Source: an uncultured Flammeovirgaceae bacterium
GTDB taxonomy: Bacteria; Bacteroidota; Bacteroidia; Cytophagales; Cyclobacteriaceae
DNA: 64,000 nucleotides
Assembly (NCBI GenBank): GCA_937883755.1
Contig: CAKZYA010000059.1
Coordinates: 62,001 to 126,000, forward strand
Direction: 5' to 3'
How positions within the stretch are numbered: the stretch's first letter is position 1; every line of letters begins with the position of its first letter. The translations under genes were made by a program, and so were the position numbers. The notes under the pieces were generated by a model. That model was not told the DNA's origin. It saw nothing but the letters and a program-made list of their open reading frames with translations, and searched no databases. Below are positions 20,068-28,777 of the stretch, piece after piece.

Positions 20068-21165
20068 TTACTTTCTTCTTACAATCAATTCATTGCCTTG
20101 CTTCTTTATATCCAGCGCAAAAGATTGTGAAATAATCATGATGATGAGATCGATGTCTTTAGATGAGATTTCTGCCTCAAATATTTTGGTTTCTATTCCA
20201 CTGTCTTTCACTGTCACATTGTATCCATATATATCCTGTATCATTTCAAATACTTCTTTTAGTGGTACAGAATCGAAGACCAGAACATCTTGAGTCCAGA
20301 GAGCGTATTTTTCGGGGTTTACGACTCTTTTTGTTACACTCTTATTTTTTTCAGAGACTTCTACTAAATCACCAGGCTCCATGTCCACAACTGATACCCC
20401 AGAGGATTGCTGCTGGTCTACATCCAGGTTTAACTTGACTTTCCCTGATTGCAGAACTACCTGGGTTTTGCCTCTCCTATTATTTACATTGAATTCCGTA
20501 CCCAGAACTTCTATAGCCACGCCATTGGAATGCACGACAAACTTTTGGTCATTTTCAGTATGAACTACTGAAAAAAATGCTTCTCCCGTCAAATCTATCT
20601 CCCGATCATGATCGCCTTGCCAATTCTGCTGGTAACTAACGGTAGAGTTAGCGCTTAATACTACCTCTGAGCCATCAGGAAGAGCAACGTTTTTAGTTTC
20701 TCCAAAATTTGTTGAATAGAAAACCGTCTGATTATTGAAAATTACCAACCAGATCCCGGTCACAGCCACCAAGCTTATAGAAGCTGCAATGGCCACTTTA
20801 TGCCATATCTTAAAAAATGAATGTTGAGTAGGTAGAGAATAAATAAGCTTTTCCCCTACTTCATCGTCTGCATGAATTTCCTCATCTTCTTTTGAGATAT
20901 TAAGTTCCTCTGTCAGCGCTTTCGCATTGATGATAGCTTGGATGTTTTGTAAAATCTTCCCCTTATTGAATTCATCAATAGTACTTCCTTCAAAATCTAA
21001 ATCCAGCATAATGGCTCTAGCTTTCTGAATGATCGGTACTTTATCAGGGTTATGACTTATCCAATCTTCCCAGAATATTTGGGATTCCAAAGTTGGATTT
21101 AATACCCATTCTTGAAAATCCTCATCCAGTATGAAATCTATCAGGTCAAATTTTTGATAATTCAT
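20068..21165 (-). CDS. FecR-family anti-sigma factor
   Basis: A 365-residue inner-membrane protein that holds its sigma factor inactive until signalled by the STN domain of the downstream SusC. It has a cytoplasmic helical part (1-115), one membrane helix (about 122-143), a FecR domain (about 150-250: Y-S-T-N-F-G-E-T-K-N-V-A-L-P-D-G-S-E-V-V-L-S-A-N-S) and a C-terminal DUF4974-type domain (about 290-365: F-D-S-V-P-L-K-E-V-F-E-M-I). It lies 75 bases before SusC. The gap to the sigma gene is unusually long (263 bases). Confidence 0.95.
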   Translation of the reverse strand: MNYQKFDLIDFILDEDFQEWVLNPTLESQIFWEDWISHNPDKVPIIQKARAIMLDLDFEGSTIDEFNKGKILQNIQAIINAKALTEELNISKEDEEIHADDEVGEKLIYSLPTQHSFFKIWHKVAIAASISLVAVTGIWLVIFNNQTVFYSTNFGETKNVALPDGSEVVLSANSTVSYQQNWQGDHDREIDLTGEAFFSVVHTENDQKFVVHSNGVAIEVLGTEFNVNNRRGKTQVVLQSGKVKLNLDVDQQQSSGVSVVDMEPGDLVEVSEKNKSVTKRVVNPEKYALWTQDVLVFDSVPLKEVFEMIQDIYGYNVTVKDSGIETKIFEAEISSKDIDLIIMIISQSFALDIKKQGNELIVRRK

Positions 21166-21188
21166 TGACTAGAACGTTTTTTTAATAA

Positions 21189-21196
21189 GGGGGGGG
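21189..21196 (-). repeat. eight-base G/C homopolymer ahead of the FecR gene
   Basis: Eight consecutive G residues on the plus strand (C on the coding strand) lie 24-31 bases before the FecR start codon, in otherwise AT-rich DNA. Such a tract can slip during replication; here it would change the leader length, not the reading frame. A low-stability CTCAA/TTGAG dyad lies just behind it. A regulatory role is speculative. Confidence 0.4.
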
Positions 21197-21428
21197 AAAC
21201 TTTAAGCCGTCCTCAAAAAAATTGAGTTTTTTTTGTAAATTTTTATTTTTCAAAATTTATTGCCAGTATTATTAATAAATTTTGAAAAAGCAGGCTATAT
21301 ATTAAAATAATTCAGAAACAGAGAGACCAAATATTAGCCAAGCTTTACTCTCATATGGATCTAATATCTACCCATTAGCGAGACGAAAGCGAAGGGGCAA
21401 AAAAATAACTTAAAGCTTTTAAAAAGGA

Positions 21429-22049
21429 TCAGAAGATTAGCACTGCACACAAAAGTAATGCAAATTTTAGCATTTCTTTTCTAAGTGTCAGCATAGCTCG
21501 GTAAATAAGGTTTCGTACTGATTTGGTATCCATAGATAGTAAGCCCGCCACTTCCTGATTTGTTAGGCCGTCATAAAATCGTAAAGTAATAGCTTCCTTT
21601 TGTCTTCTAGTAAGAGAGTTAAGGGCATTGAGTAACTCTCCTTGTTGATCCTCACAAAATTGTTGGGAAATGAGTTCTGACTCTTTTGAAAAAACAATGG
21701 TGAAATTATATTCTTCTAGCATATTGTTTACCATAGGAAGTTTTCTCCGGTCAACCAGTTTTTTGATGATTTTTCTTTTGAGGCGTTTGTATAAATAATA
21801 TCTAACCGTATGTACAGTCGGAAGATTTCCCCTACCTTTCCATATTTCTACAAAAAGGTCTTGAAGACAATCCTCAATTAATTCTTTATCGTTAGTAATT
21901 CTATTACCATAGCGACACAGATCTTCAAAGTACAGATTATAAAGGCGAGTAAACGCCTGAGCACTTCCCATTTTCAAAAAAAACCATAACTCTACATCCT
22001 CAGTAGATGCAGATTTTCTGCTAGCTTTCTTATGTGGTGAAGTGGCCAA
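21429..22049 (-). CDS. FecI-type ECF RNA polymerase sigma factor
   Basis: A 206-residue sigma-70 family protein with region 2 (A-F-T-R-L-Y-N-L-Y-F-E-D-L-C-R-Y-G, then E-D-C-L-Q-D-L-F-V-E-I-W-K) and region 4 (L-N-S-L-T-R-R-Q-K-E-A-I-T-L-R-F-Y-D-G-L-T-N-Q-E-V-A). The tail (K-F-A-L-L-L-C-A-V-L-I-F) is hydrophobic, a little unusual and possibly membrane-associated. The FecR gene follows on the same strand, so it most likely directs transcription of the SusCD operon. Confidence 0.93.
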   Translation of the reverse strand: MATSPHKKASRKSASTEDVELWFFLKMGSAQAFTRLYNLYFEDLCRYGNRITNDKELIEDCLQDLFVEIWKGRGNLPTVHTVRYYLYKRLKRKIIKKLVDRRKLPMVNNMLEEYNFTIVFSKESELISQQFCEDQQGELLNALNSLTRRQKEAITLRFYDGLTNQEVAGLLSMDTKSVRNLIYRAMLTLRKEMLKFALLLCAVLIF

Positions 22050-22383
22050 GTTAAAGATAAGCCTTTAATAATTACTAATTTTTGCAATCTATTACTACTA
22101 ATATTACCAAATGCAAATTAATATGTCAATGAATTTATGATATTTAAATATACGGTGTATACATTCGGCTAGAGAGGTCTCTAATTGATCGGGTGTTTTG
22201 GTTCCGTTCCACGGCGGATCGAAATCAATATATCATGCTTTTTGAGGATTTTGATATAGTCTAGGTAGGGCAAGCAATGGAGTAAAATCCGCCATTCAGT
22301 AATTTTTACCAACTCAGAGAGTAAAGAAAAACCGGGCCACGGTGGCGAACGTTTTATAACACTTGAAGATTTTTTAACCGCTA
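22050..22383 (-). other. non-coding stretch upstream of the sigma gene
   Basis: No coding frame, hairpin or repeat that I can support. The part next to the sigma gene is AT-rich and should hold its promoter; the part near 22200-22340 may be eroded coding DNA of the neighbouring relics. Confidence 0.4.
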
Positions 22384-22722
22384 CTACCCAATCTCAAGAA
22401 TAAAACTAATTTCCTCAGATACTTCAACACCATCTTTACGCAGCACACCCGTAAATGGATCTGGCTTCCCAGAATAAGCTAGTGCCACTTTATATTTTCC
22501 TTTCTCAAAGACAAATCCACTACGATAATATAAGAAAGCACGTGACTTATCATGGATAGCTCCTTCATACGTATGGCTCAAGAATAAGCAGTAGCCCTGT
22601 AAGTCAGTGATGGCTATATTCTTGACAGTATGCGAATTTTTCTTCCCACTGGGCCAGGGCGGCTGTATTGTGGTCTGGCAACTATACGTGTAAAATCCAC
22701 CATCCCTATTTATGAATGCCAA
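22384..22722 (-). pseudogene. IS5-type (DDE_Tnp_4) transposase fragment in a chimeric frame
   Basis: The 112-residue frame starts at a TTG and contains, at about residues 25-60, S-G-K-K-x-x-H-T-V-K-N and L-S-x-T-Y-E-G-A-I-H-D-K, the signature middle of DDE_Tnp_4 transposases of the IS5 group. Both the start and the end of the transposase are missing. The last 50 residues (Y-R-S-G-F-V-F-E-K-G-K-Y-K-V) look like the tail of an unrelated secreted protein. I read this as an old insertion reduced by deletion and fused in frame to host sequence, not an active gene. Confidence 0.65.
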
Positions 22723-22829
22723 TATCGCTCAAAGGTTATTTTACTTCAAAGAAGTTTAACGCACTGGCCAAGGTGTTCACATAGGTGCAAAAACGCTCAT
22801 AATCAAATGGATTAAGTTGTTCGCGCTCA

Positions 22830-23396
22830 TTAGCTGCAGAAATGGCGTAACATACTGCCCGGGTAGATTCTGTAAGTAATAGATTCGGTTAGGAACTGCC
22901 TTATAAGCTGAGATTTCTCCGATCCCATCGTTTTCCGCACACCCACCTCTTTAGCCCGTTTGGTGGCACGGGCTGTAGTCAGGTTCATATAGTTGATGCT
23001 TGCAATCACTAGAATGAAAAAAGCAATAGCTCCGAAGATGTAGATGTAGGATAGATCACTACGTTCCCCAGCACTATCGCCAAAGTTAGATTGCAAATAG
23101 ATGTCGGTTAGTGACTGTAGCCAGTAACCAATGGTAACCCCAAAGTCTTTGAAAATGGGCTCGACATGCTCTTGATTCACTTCGCCCAGTATCTGCTCTA
23201 CTTCTCGAGGGGAAGCATACTGCTCGAGCTGTATATACGTAAAAGGATACCATCCTCCCCAGTCACAAAATACTTCTTCAGGAAAGGTGGCAAATGAGAT
23301 CAAAGCATCAAGTTGCAAGTGAGAATTAGCCAGAATATCCTCCATCACTCCGGTTACTTCATAGGTTATCTCCACTTTGACCCTATAAACGCGCAG
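22830..23396 (-). pseudogene. FtsX/MacB-type ABC transporter permease fragment
   Basis: About 185 codons match the middle of the large FtsX-like permeases abundant in Bacteroidota: E-V-T-G-V-M-E-D-I-x-A-N-S-H-L, then the membrane helix I-F-G-A-I-A-F-F-I-L-V-I-A-S-I-N-Y-M-N-L-T-T-A-R and A-K-E-V-G-V-R-K-T-M-G. Intact relatives have about 780-800 residues. The N-terminal helix and all downstream helices are lost, and the frame runs into unrelated residues after L-T-E-S. No matching ATPase is nearby. Confidence 0.8.
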
Positions 23397-23446
23397 GAAC
23401 TATTATTAAAGCTATTACCAGATGAAGACAATTAGCTATGTCCATT

Positions 23447-23464
23447 GGAGAGCTTCAGCTCTCC
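23447..23464 (+). terminator. short perfect hairpin followed by T-rich DNA
   Basis: GGAGAGC (23447-23453) pairs with GCTCTCC (23458-23464) across a TTCA loop, followed by TGATTTTTATA. It resembles a terminator for plus-strand transcription, though no plus-strand gene precedes it; it may be a leftover from a lost gene. Confidence 0.5.
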
Positions 23465-23575
23465 TGATTTTTATATACGTTAGGTTGAATCGGCAGGCTA
23501 AATCTAATTAAAATCATATAATGGTTATGATACTATACGATAAATATCGTATTTAGTAGAAAACTATACGTAGCT

Positions 23576-23944
23576 ATGAGCAAAGCAACCTAGGATGTTC
23601 ACCAAAAATTTGCCGAAGTATTAGAAGCTCTGGGCACCAATGCCTACCAAGTAAGTAAAAAGTTAGGCCTTAATAGCCCGGACAAATACTACAAGATTGA
23701 AAAAGGACAAGCTAAACCCAGCTACGATACACTTTCCCAGATTGTCAGCTTATATCCTCAGATGAATGTTAATTACTACTTCAAAGACGACATACCGATG
23801 TTGGAGGAGCCCAACGATACAAATTACAATCGCCCCCTTACCAACGAACTAGCAACGCTACGCATTAAGCATCTGGAGCAAAAGGTAGCGATGTTAGAAG
23901 CCCAAAACCAAGAGCTAACGGCTCAAATCTTCGGAGAATCTTAG
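23576..23944 (+). pseudogene. XRE-type helix-turn-helix gene with amber stop at codon 6
   Basis: From the ATG at 23576 the frame reads M-S-K-A-T, then TAG (23591-23593), then a continuous 116-codon frame: an XRE-like helix-turn-helix (N-A-Y-Q-V-S-K-K-L-G-L-N-S-P-D-K-Y-Y-K-I-E-K-G) and a leucine/glutamine-rich coiled coil (H-L-E-Q-K-V-A-M-L-E-A-Q). This form is typical of small Bacteroidota DNA-binding regulators. No ATG, GTG or TTG lies between the stop and the HTH; the next ATG (23762) is beyond it. It is either a recent nonsense mutation or a base error. It lies in a region of other relics. Confidence 0.75.
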
Positions 23945-24437
23945 CCAATTTCAGACATTTCACACTGTATATTCTGGCGGCAATCATTTTGTTCATGCTG
24001 GATAGGCTACACCTGCCTACGACATTATGACTGGATTCGAACCAAGTCAGCAACTCTCTGTATTTCAATTTCTTATGAGAACCATTCTCGTCAGTTCATC
24101 GAATAGTTCACCTCATCTATAGTAACAGGTTGAACTAATCTATATAGGTAAAAAAACAGGCATTAAGATACAGATTGGGTGGTTTTGATGCAAATTATCG
24201 TATCCTAGTTTACTCTTCGCAATAAAACGTTTAGGAAGCTGCAAGTGCATACCTTCTATAGTAGAAAGGAGCGAGCCTGCCTTCAGCATTCTAGGTTATG
24301 CGATTATTGAGGTAATCATTCATTTGGTCGAGAGTAGAATTAACATCAATATCGTTCTGATGACTACTCTAATCAATTCACACCCCTTCACCAGTAGTAA
24401 AAATGAAGACTGAAATTTGAGAAAGCTACCAGACTGA
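23945..24437. other. non-coding stretch between the XRE relic and the AraC gene
   Basis: About 490 bases with no frame that resembles a protein and no strong dyad. The coding-length frame on the minus strand at 23865-24068 is a shadow of the XRE gene and is not supported. Confidence 0.4.
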
Positions 24438-25457
24438 TTAGAAACAACGGTGCTTTAGCTTGCTGGGTAGTACTCCAAATCGTCGCTTAAACGCAGTGGT
24501 AAAGTGAGATGGATATTGGTAGCCGCACTGCTCGGAAACTTCAGTGACAGTTTTATCTTTTTCTTCTAGCAACATATCACGGGCTTGCATCATTTGCCTT
24601 TCATGCAGATAGCCAAAGACAGTGGTGCCAAATAAAGATTTGAAGCCTTTCTTGAGCGTAAATTCGTTCGTACCTACTTGTTTGGCTAGTGTGCTTAACG
24701 AATAAGGGTTACTCAGGTTTGCTTCGATGATATCTCGGACAGCATACATCCGATCCACATCGGCTCTTTTCAAGTAATTGGACGATGCCTTCTGATGAGT
24801 ATCCTGATCAGCAATCATCTGCTCTAATTGAAGTAGCAATAACTCGATAACCCGAGCCTCTACTAGCATTTTCTTTAGTGGCTCGGTTCGCTCGCAGTGC
24901 ATAATTTCGTGGATAATCATTCGCATACGGGCACTGATAGGTCGATTCCGATCAGCGAGTAGATTCGTCCGTTGTTGAGTGAGTGCCTTTCGGAACGCCT
25001 CAAATCCTAAATGCTCGGGCAAATACCTAATAAAAAGGCTAGGTAGAATATTAATCTCAAACACTTCCATAGCAGGATTATCGCTCCAGGTTGACTGTCC
25101 TTTGAAACCCGCTGCGTACAGAATGTTATGCTCGTTATGGCTGAAGTTATACTGCTTTTGGGTACGTAGGTCAGTAGTCTGTACCTGCCCCCCAAGGGCA
25201 AAGTGCATTTCCACTGTTTCAAAATCACTTTCAAAGTCTATGAGGGTATTCTGTTTGGGTGCTAAATGACCATAGCCAATATGCATTCCCTCAAAAAATA
25301 ACTCCCGGTAGCTCCCTCTTCCTAACCAGTGATCAGCTTGGTGAGTGCGTTCAGCAATGGTTCTTTTGCCGTCTTGAAAATTGGCGGGGTAATCGCGTTC
25401 AATAATCGTTGTCTCGTTTAGATTTACTAGGTCGGTAGCGCGCAGTCGTACTTTCAT
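24438..25457 (-). CDS. AraC-family transcriptional regulator (PchR-like type)
   Basis: A 339-residue regulator. The N-terminal two thirds form a ligand-sensing-type domain without membrane helices. Residues about 230-335 hold two helix-turn-helix units (L-S-T-L-A-K-Q-V-G-T-N-E-F-T-L-K-K-G-F-K and V-S-E-Q-C-G-Y-Q-Y-P-S-H-F-T-T-A-F-K-R-R-F-G). The sensor type and the spacing resemble PchR/YbtA-like siderophore regulators, and a close paralogue lies at 54634-55629. Three TTTAG-N-CTAAA palindromes stand in its promoter region, shared with the divergent gene at 25684. The direct targets are unknown; the divergent operon is the best guess. Confidence 0.88.
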   Translation of the reverse strand: MKVRLRATDLVNLNETTIIERDYPANFQDGKRTIAERTHQADHWLGRGSYRELFFEGMHIGYGHLAPKQNTLIDFESDFETVEMHFALGGQVQTTDLRTQKQYNFSHNEHNILYAAGFKGQSTWSDNPAMEVFEINILPSLFIRYLPEHLGFEAFRKALTQQRTNLLADRNRPISARMRMIIHEIMHCERTEPLKKMLVEARVIELLLLQLEQMIADQDTHQKASSNYLKRADVDRMYAVRDIIEANLSNPYSLSTLAKQVGTNEFTLKKGFKSLFGTTVFGYLHERQMMQARDMLLEEKDKTVTEVSEQCGYQYPSHFTTAFKRRFGVLPSKLKHRCF

Positions 25458-25541
25458 TGTTTCCGTTTAGCGTAAATTTTATTCCGTGTGGGGTTACTAC
25501 CCTGGTGGATTCAGTCAATTTCTTTGCGGAAGATATAATTA

Positions 25542-25625
25542 TTTAGAACAATTCTAAACAAAATAACTGAAAAGTGCGTATCATTTTTTTAGATATTACT
25601 AAATATATTTTTAGTTTTATCTAAA
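25542..25625. promoter_or_regulatory. three tandem TTTAG-N6/7-CTAAA palindromes (operator array)
   Basis: Sites at 25542-25558 (TTTAGAACAATTCTAAA), 25588-25603 (TTTAGATATTACTAAA) and 25610-25625 (TTTAGTTTTATCTAAA) lie between the divergent AraC gene and the gene at 25684. Their centres are about 45 and 22 bases apart, near whole helical turns. Related sites precede two sigma genes at 37930 and 47675. The form suits a dimeric metal-responsive repressor such as Fur or a DtxR relative; this is inferred from iron-related neighbours. Confidence 0.55.
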
Positions 25626-25683
25626 TCAATATCTTTACCAGCGGCTTTTGTAGTTATTTTACTAGCATACTACGACTGAGGCA

Positions 25684-26559
25684 ATGATAAAAGATGGTAT
25701 GAGGAAGAAAATCAAATGGGCATTATTGGTACTTTTTGCGTGGATAATAGCTTTTGTGCTCTTCGTATTCATTGAAGACTTAACTTATGATAAACGTGAA
25801 ACAGACACTGAAATGAAGGAGCAGAAGAAGGCATTAGTTTTAACCTGGGAAGCTGACAATCAACGTGATTTTTGGAATAGCTACAGGAGAGATATACACC
25901 CTATCATTGAAGCTTTGCACCAGAAACAACAGATCAGTCAGGTGTTTCCTTTTGAACACAAGCCGTTACGTTATCAGGAGAGTGCGAAGCGTTGGACTAA
26001 CTGTATTGTACTGATGCTATCCGGTGAAGTCTATCATTCTGAATTCTCTTCGTCTCTCATTTCCTCAATTGAAAAATCTGCCTTACGTGAAGATTTTCGC
26101 TCACTGGATGTAATGAAAATTCAGCGAGGATTGGACATGTTTTATCCGGTGAAAAATGGAATTGAAAGAGAACCTAAACTCAATCAAACCATAGAGTATC
26201 TTTTCTCCAAACCTGAAGTAAGAGAGCAGTACTACGAAGACCAATACCGCTTTTCCGGTCCGGCTATGCAGGACTTACATCATCGGGATAAAGCGGGTAG
26301 ATTTATTGGTTTTGAGTTGGAAGAACGGATATTCGCATCAGCAAATGTGCCCCAGTGGGATGTAATCCACATCATCGGCTTCACCACTTGGCAAGAGATT
26401 AAGGCTGCTCCGTTTTTTTATGGGACTTGGAACAAGCACGCAGAAAGAGCTTTTGGTGAGGGAATGACCTTTAAGAAAAAAGTGGCGGAGTGGAATAAAA
26501 TCCGAACCAATGTAAAAAGCTCAACGAAGCAAAATTTCTCAATGACTTTGAGGAGGTAG
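25684..26559 (+). CDS. unrecognised membrane-anchored protein
   Basis: A 291-residue protein with one membrane helix at about 10-31 followed by a charged, mostly helical soluble part. The C-terminal third has W-D-V-I-H-I-I-G-F-T-T-W-Q-E-I-K and F-F-Y-G-T-W-N-K-H, faintly like EthD/antibiotic-monooxygenase-type ferredoxin-like folds, but not enough to name. It is the first gene of a plus-strand group (25684-29515) facing the AraC gene across the operator array. The next gene starts 6 bases after its stop, so the two are cotranscribed. Confidence 0.7.
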   Translation: MIKDGMRKKIKWALLVLFAWIIAFVLFVFIEDLTYDKRETDTEMKEQKKALVLTWEADNQRDFWNSYRRDIHPIIEALHQKQQISQVFPFEHKPLRYQESAKRWTNCIVLMLSGEVYHSEFSSSLISSIEKSALREDFRSLDVMKIQRGLDMFYPVKNGIEREPKLNQTIEYLFSKPEVREQYYEDQYRFSGPAMQDLHHRDKAGRFIGFELEERIFASANVPQWDVIHIIGFTTWQEIKAAPFFYGTWNKHAERAFGEGMTFKKKVAEWNKIRTNVKSSTKQNFSMTLRR

Positions 26560-26565
26560 GTTAAA

Positions 26566-27294
26566 ATGGTTTCGTCGAAAAATCAGGATAGTATGAGAAA
26601 TAACTTCCATATTACACTAAGCATGCAGTCTATTAGACTATTTATGTTTGTAGGTCTTTTTGCATCGGTGACTGTTGTTGTCTGTAATACGATTCTTTAT
26701 TCTTATGGGAATATAGCATTTTGGCCTCAATGGGCCTTAAATCTATCGTATTGGGCGGGATCAATGGTATTAGCTTTTGCCGCTCTGGGATTTGTTCCCA
26801 CTTACTTTGCTCTTAGACCTGCTGGACAATTTTGGGCAATCGTTACAAGCGGGTTCTTAGCCTACTTTGTTGCCCTCGGCTCCGTAGGTCACGGTTCATT
26901 CTTTCCTTATTACAGTATTTTACAAGCCATTGAAGTCAATTCAAAAGAAAAAATACTAGAAGATTTCCTCGTTCCCATTCAGACGTATAATCAATTTCTC
27001 TTTCTAGTTTGCATTCTTATTTTATTATTAGGATCTGTGTTTTATTCAGTTTTGATACTGGTAAAACCAACCATTTACCCTAAGTGGATGGCATTCTGTA
27101 ATCCGGCCTTAATTACATTACCAATTTACTTATTAGCAAGTGCCAAAGACATACATCCAATTATAAGAATAGCATCTAATGGAATTGGATTTCATTTGGG
27201 GCTTTCTGGCCATTTCCTTCTCACTTATTATTTTCTTCGTCAAAGCTCAGAACAAAAGAAAGTGCGAGCTGATGTGAAAATTACCACCAACTAA
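26566..27294 (+). CDS. multi-pass membrane protein (DUF6796-like)
   Basis: A 242-residue hydrophobic protein with about seven membrane helices (roughly 24-45, 58-78, 88-108, 142-165, 178-195, 200-222 and a weaker one). The loop G-S-V-G-H-G-S-F-F-P-Y-Y is conserved-looking and could hold a functional histidine. It resembles uncharacterised Bacteroidota membrane proteins (DUF6796 is my best guess, low certainty). A second start nine codons later (26593) is possible. It follows the preceding gene by 6 bases. Confidence 0.7.
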   Translation: MVSSKNQDSMRNNFHITLSMQSIRLFMFVGLFASVTVVVCNTILYSYGNIAFWPQWALNLSYWAGSMVLAFAALGFVPTYFALRPAGQFWAIVTSGFLAYFVALGSVGHGSFFPYYSILQAIEVNSKEKILEDFLVPIQTYNQFLFLVCILILLLGSVFYSVLILVKPTIYPKWMAFCNPALITLPIYLLASAKDIHPIIRIASNGIGFHLGLSGHFLLTYYFLRQSSEQKKVRADVKITTN

Positions 27295-27349
27295 AATCAT
27301 ACAATACGCTAAAAAAGCTACGCGCCACTTTATTTAAACCGCCAACCCT

Positions 27350-28738
27350 ATGGATATAAGCAGTCAGCAAAAAGTACTGGTACTTCAAGAAGATCTGAAA
27401 AAAGTGATGTGGAAGCTATCGCTTCCGGCGATAGCGGCCATGGTGCTATTTGGGCTTAATGCCTTTATGGACACCGTGTATATCGGTCAACTGATGAACG
27501 AAACGGCACTGGCCGGGGTGGCGTTAGCTTATCCGCTGACGGCTATTATGATGGGTCTTGGTTCCTGGGCAGGCACCGGAGCGGGTAATCTGCTTAGTAT
27601 TCTCTTGGGTAAAGATGATCGAGCCGCTCAAGAGAAAATTCTGGCGAATGTAACCCTATTTATGCTGTTGACCACGTTGTTGTTTGCCCTTCCGGCCTAC
27701 ATATTCGCCGATAGTTTGATCCAGATGATGGGTGGTTCGGGCGAGGTGCTAACGTACGGAACAGAATATCTGCAAATAACCCTAATGGCTTCTCCACTCT
27801 GGGTTTACGGACTGGGGCTTAACTTTATTGTACGGGCGGAAGGTAAGATGAAAGAAGCCGCTATCATGATGAGCTACGGTCTTGGGGTCAACTTAGTACT
27901 GACCCCAATATTTATACATTACCTGGATTTGGGAGTGGCCGGAGCAGCCTGGGCTACCAATATCGGGATGCTAATCTACTGCCTTACGGGTTATCTTTAT
28001 TTTCGGGGCGATAAAGCCTCTTTTCAAGCCAATATCCATTCACTTTCTTATGACCAGTCGGTGTTTTCGTCGATTGCTAAAATGGGCTTTCCCGGGTTTA
28101 TTCTTACGGTGATGAGTCTGGTACAGGCAGTGGTAGTTTTTAATGCTATTATCGGGGTAGGAACCGAAGACGACCTGGCCTTTTTTGCGGCGGCGAACCG
28201 TATCCAACTTTTTCTTATGACTCCACTGTTTGGGTTAATGCGTGCCCTACAACCCGTGGTGGGTATCAACTTCGGAGCCGGACAATACGAGCGGGTGAAG
28301 CAGGCGCTGCTACTGTTTTGTAAAACTGGTTTCTGGCTCATCGCTCCTTTCTGGTTACTGCTGACCCTTTTTCCGGAAGCTAGCCTACGGTTGGTATTAC
28401 CTGACATGGCATTTGGTTCCTCCGACCTTTTTCACTTCCGAATATATGTGCTTGTACTTCCCTTTTTGCCTTTTGTGTTCATGTCGCTGACTTACTTACC
28501 CGCTATTGAACAACCCAAATACGCTAGCATCGTCGGTTTAGCCCGGCAAGTGGTTTTTTATGTGCCCGTCATGTTACTACTACCGAAGTGGATTGGGATT
28601 GGCGGTGTGTACTACGGGTCTACGGCTATTGATATTATACTAACGGGCTGGTTGGTATACATCGTTTGGCGCACTTTCCAATCATTCCGAACGGCTCAAT
28701 CTGAAACCGAAACATCAAAAGTAGAAACTGCACTATGA
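27350..28738 (+). CDS. MATE-family multidrug/sodium antiporter
   Basis: A 462-residue inner-membrane exporter with twelve predicted helices in two homologous halves. The first half opens with K-L-S-L-P-A-I-A-A-M-V-L-F-G-L-N-A-F-M-D-T-V-Y-I-G; the second shows F-P-G-F-I-L-T-V-M-S and Q-P-V-V-G-I-N-F-G-A-G, both typical of the NorM/DinF family. Length is normal. MATE proteins use sodium or proton gradients to expel organic cations. It lies 55 bases after the membrane-protein gene and 39 before the VOC gene. The substrate is unknown; export of a siderophore or other metabolite is only speculation. Confidence 0.93.
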   Translation: MDISSQQKVLVLQEDLKKVMWKLSLPAIAAMVLFGLNAFMDTVYIGQLMNETALAGVALAYPLTAIMMGLGSWAGTGAGNLLSILLGKDDRAAQEKILANVTLFMLLTTLLFALPAYIFADSLIQMMGGSGEVLTYGTEYLQITLMASPLWVYGLGLNFIVRAEGKMKEAAIMMSYGLGVNLVLTPIFIHYLDLGVAGAAWATNIGMLIYCLTGYLYFRGDKASFQANIHSLSYDQSVFSSIAKMGFPGFILTVMSLVQAVVVFNAIIGVGTEDDLAFFAAANRIQLFLMTPLFGLMRALQPVVGINFGAGQYERVKQALLLFCKTGFWLIAPFWLLLTLFPEASLRLVLPDMAFGSSDLFHFRIYVLVLPFLPFVFMSLTYLPAIEQPKYASIVGLARQVVFYVPVMLLLPKWIGIGGVYYGSTAIDIILTGWLVYIVWRTFQSFRTAQSETETSKVETAL

Positions 28739-28777
28739 TTTCAGTAATACAGGGACTGTAATTAACTCTTCAAAACG

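Noticed and set aside
21200-21235. A terminator between the sigma and FecR genes
   Set aside because: The CTCAA/TTGAG stem is only five base pairs with an all-A loop, and its T run points the wrong way for the minus-strand operon.
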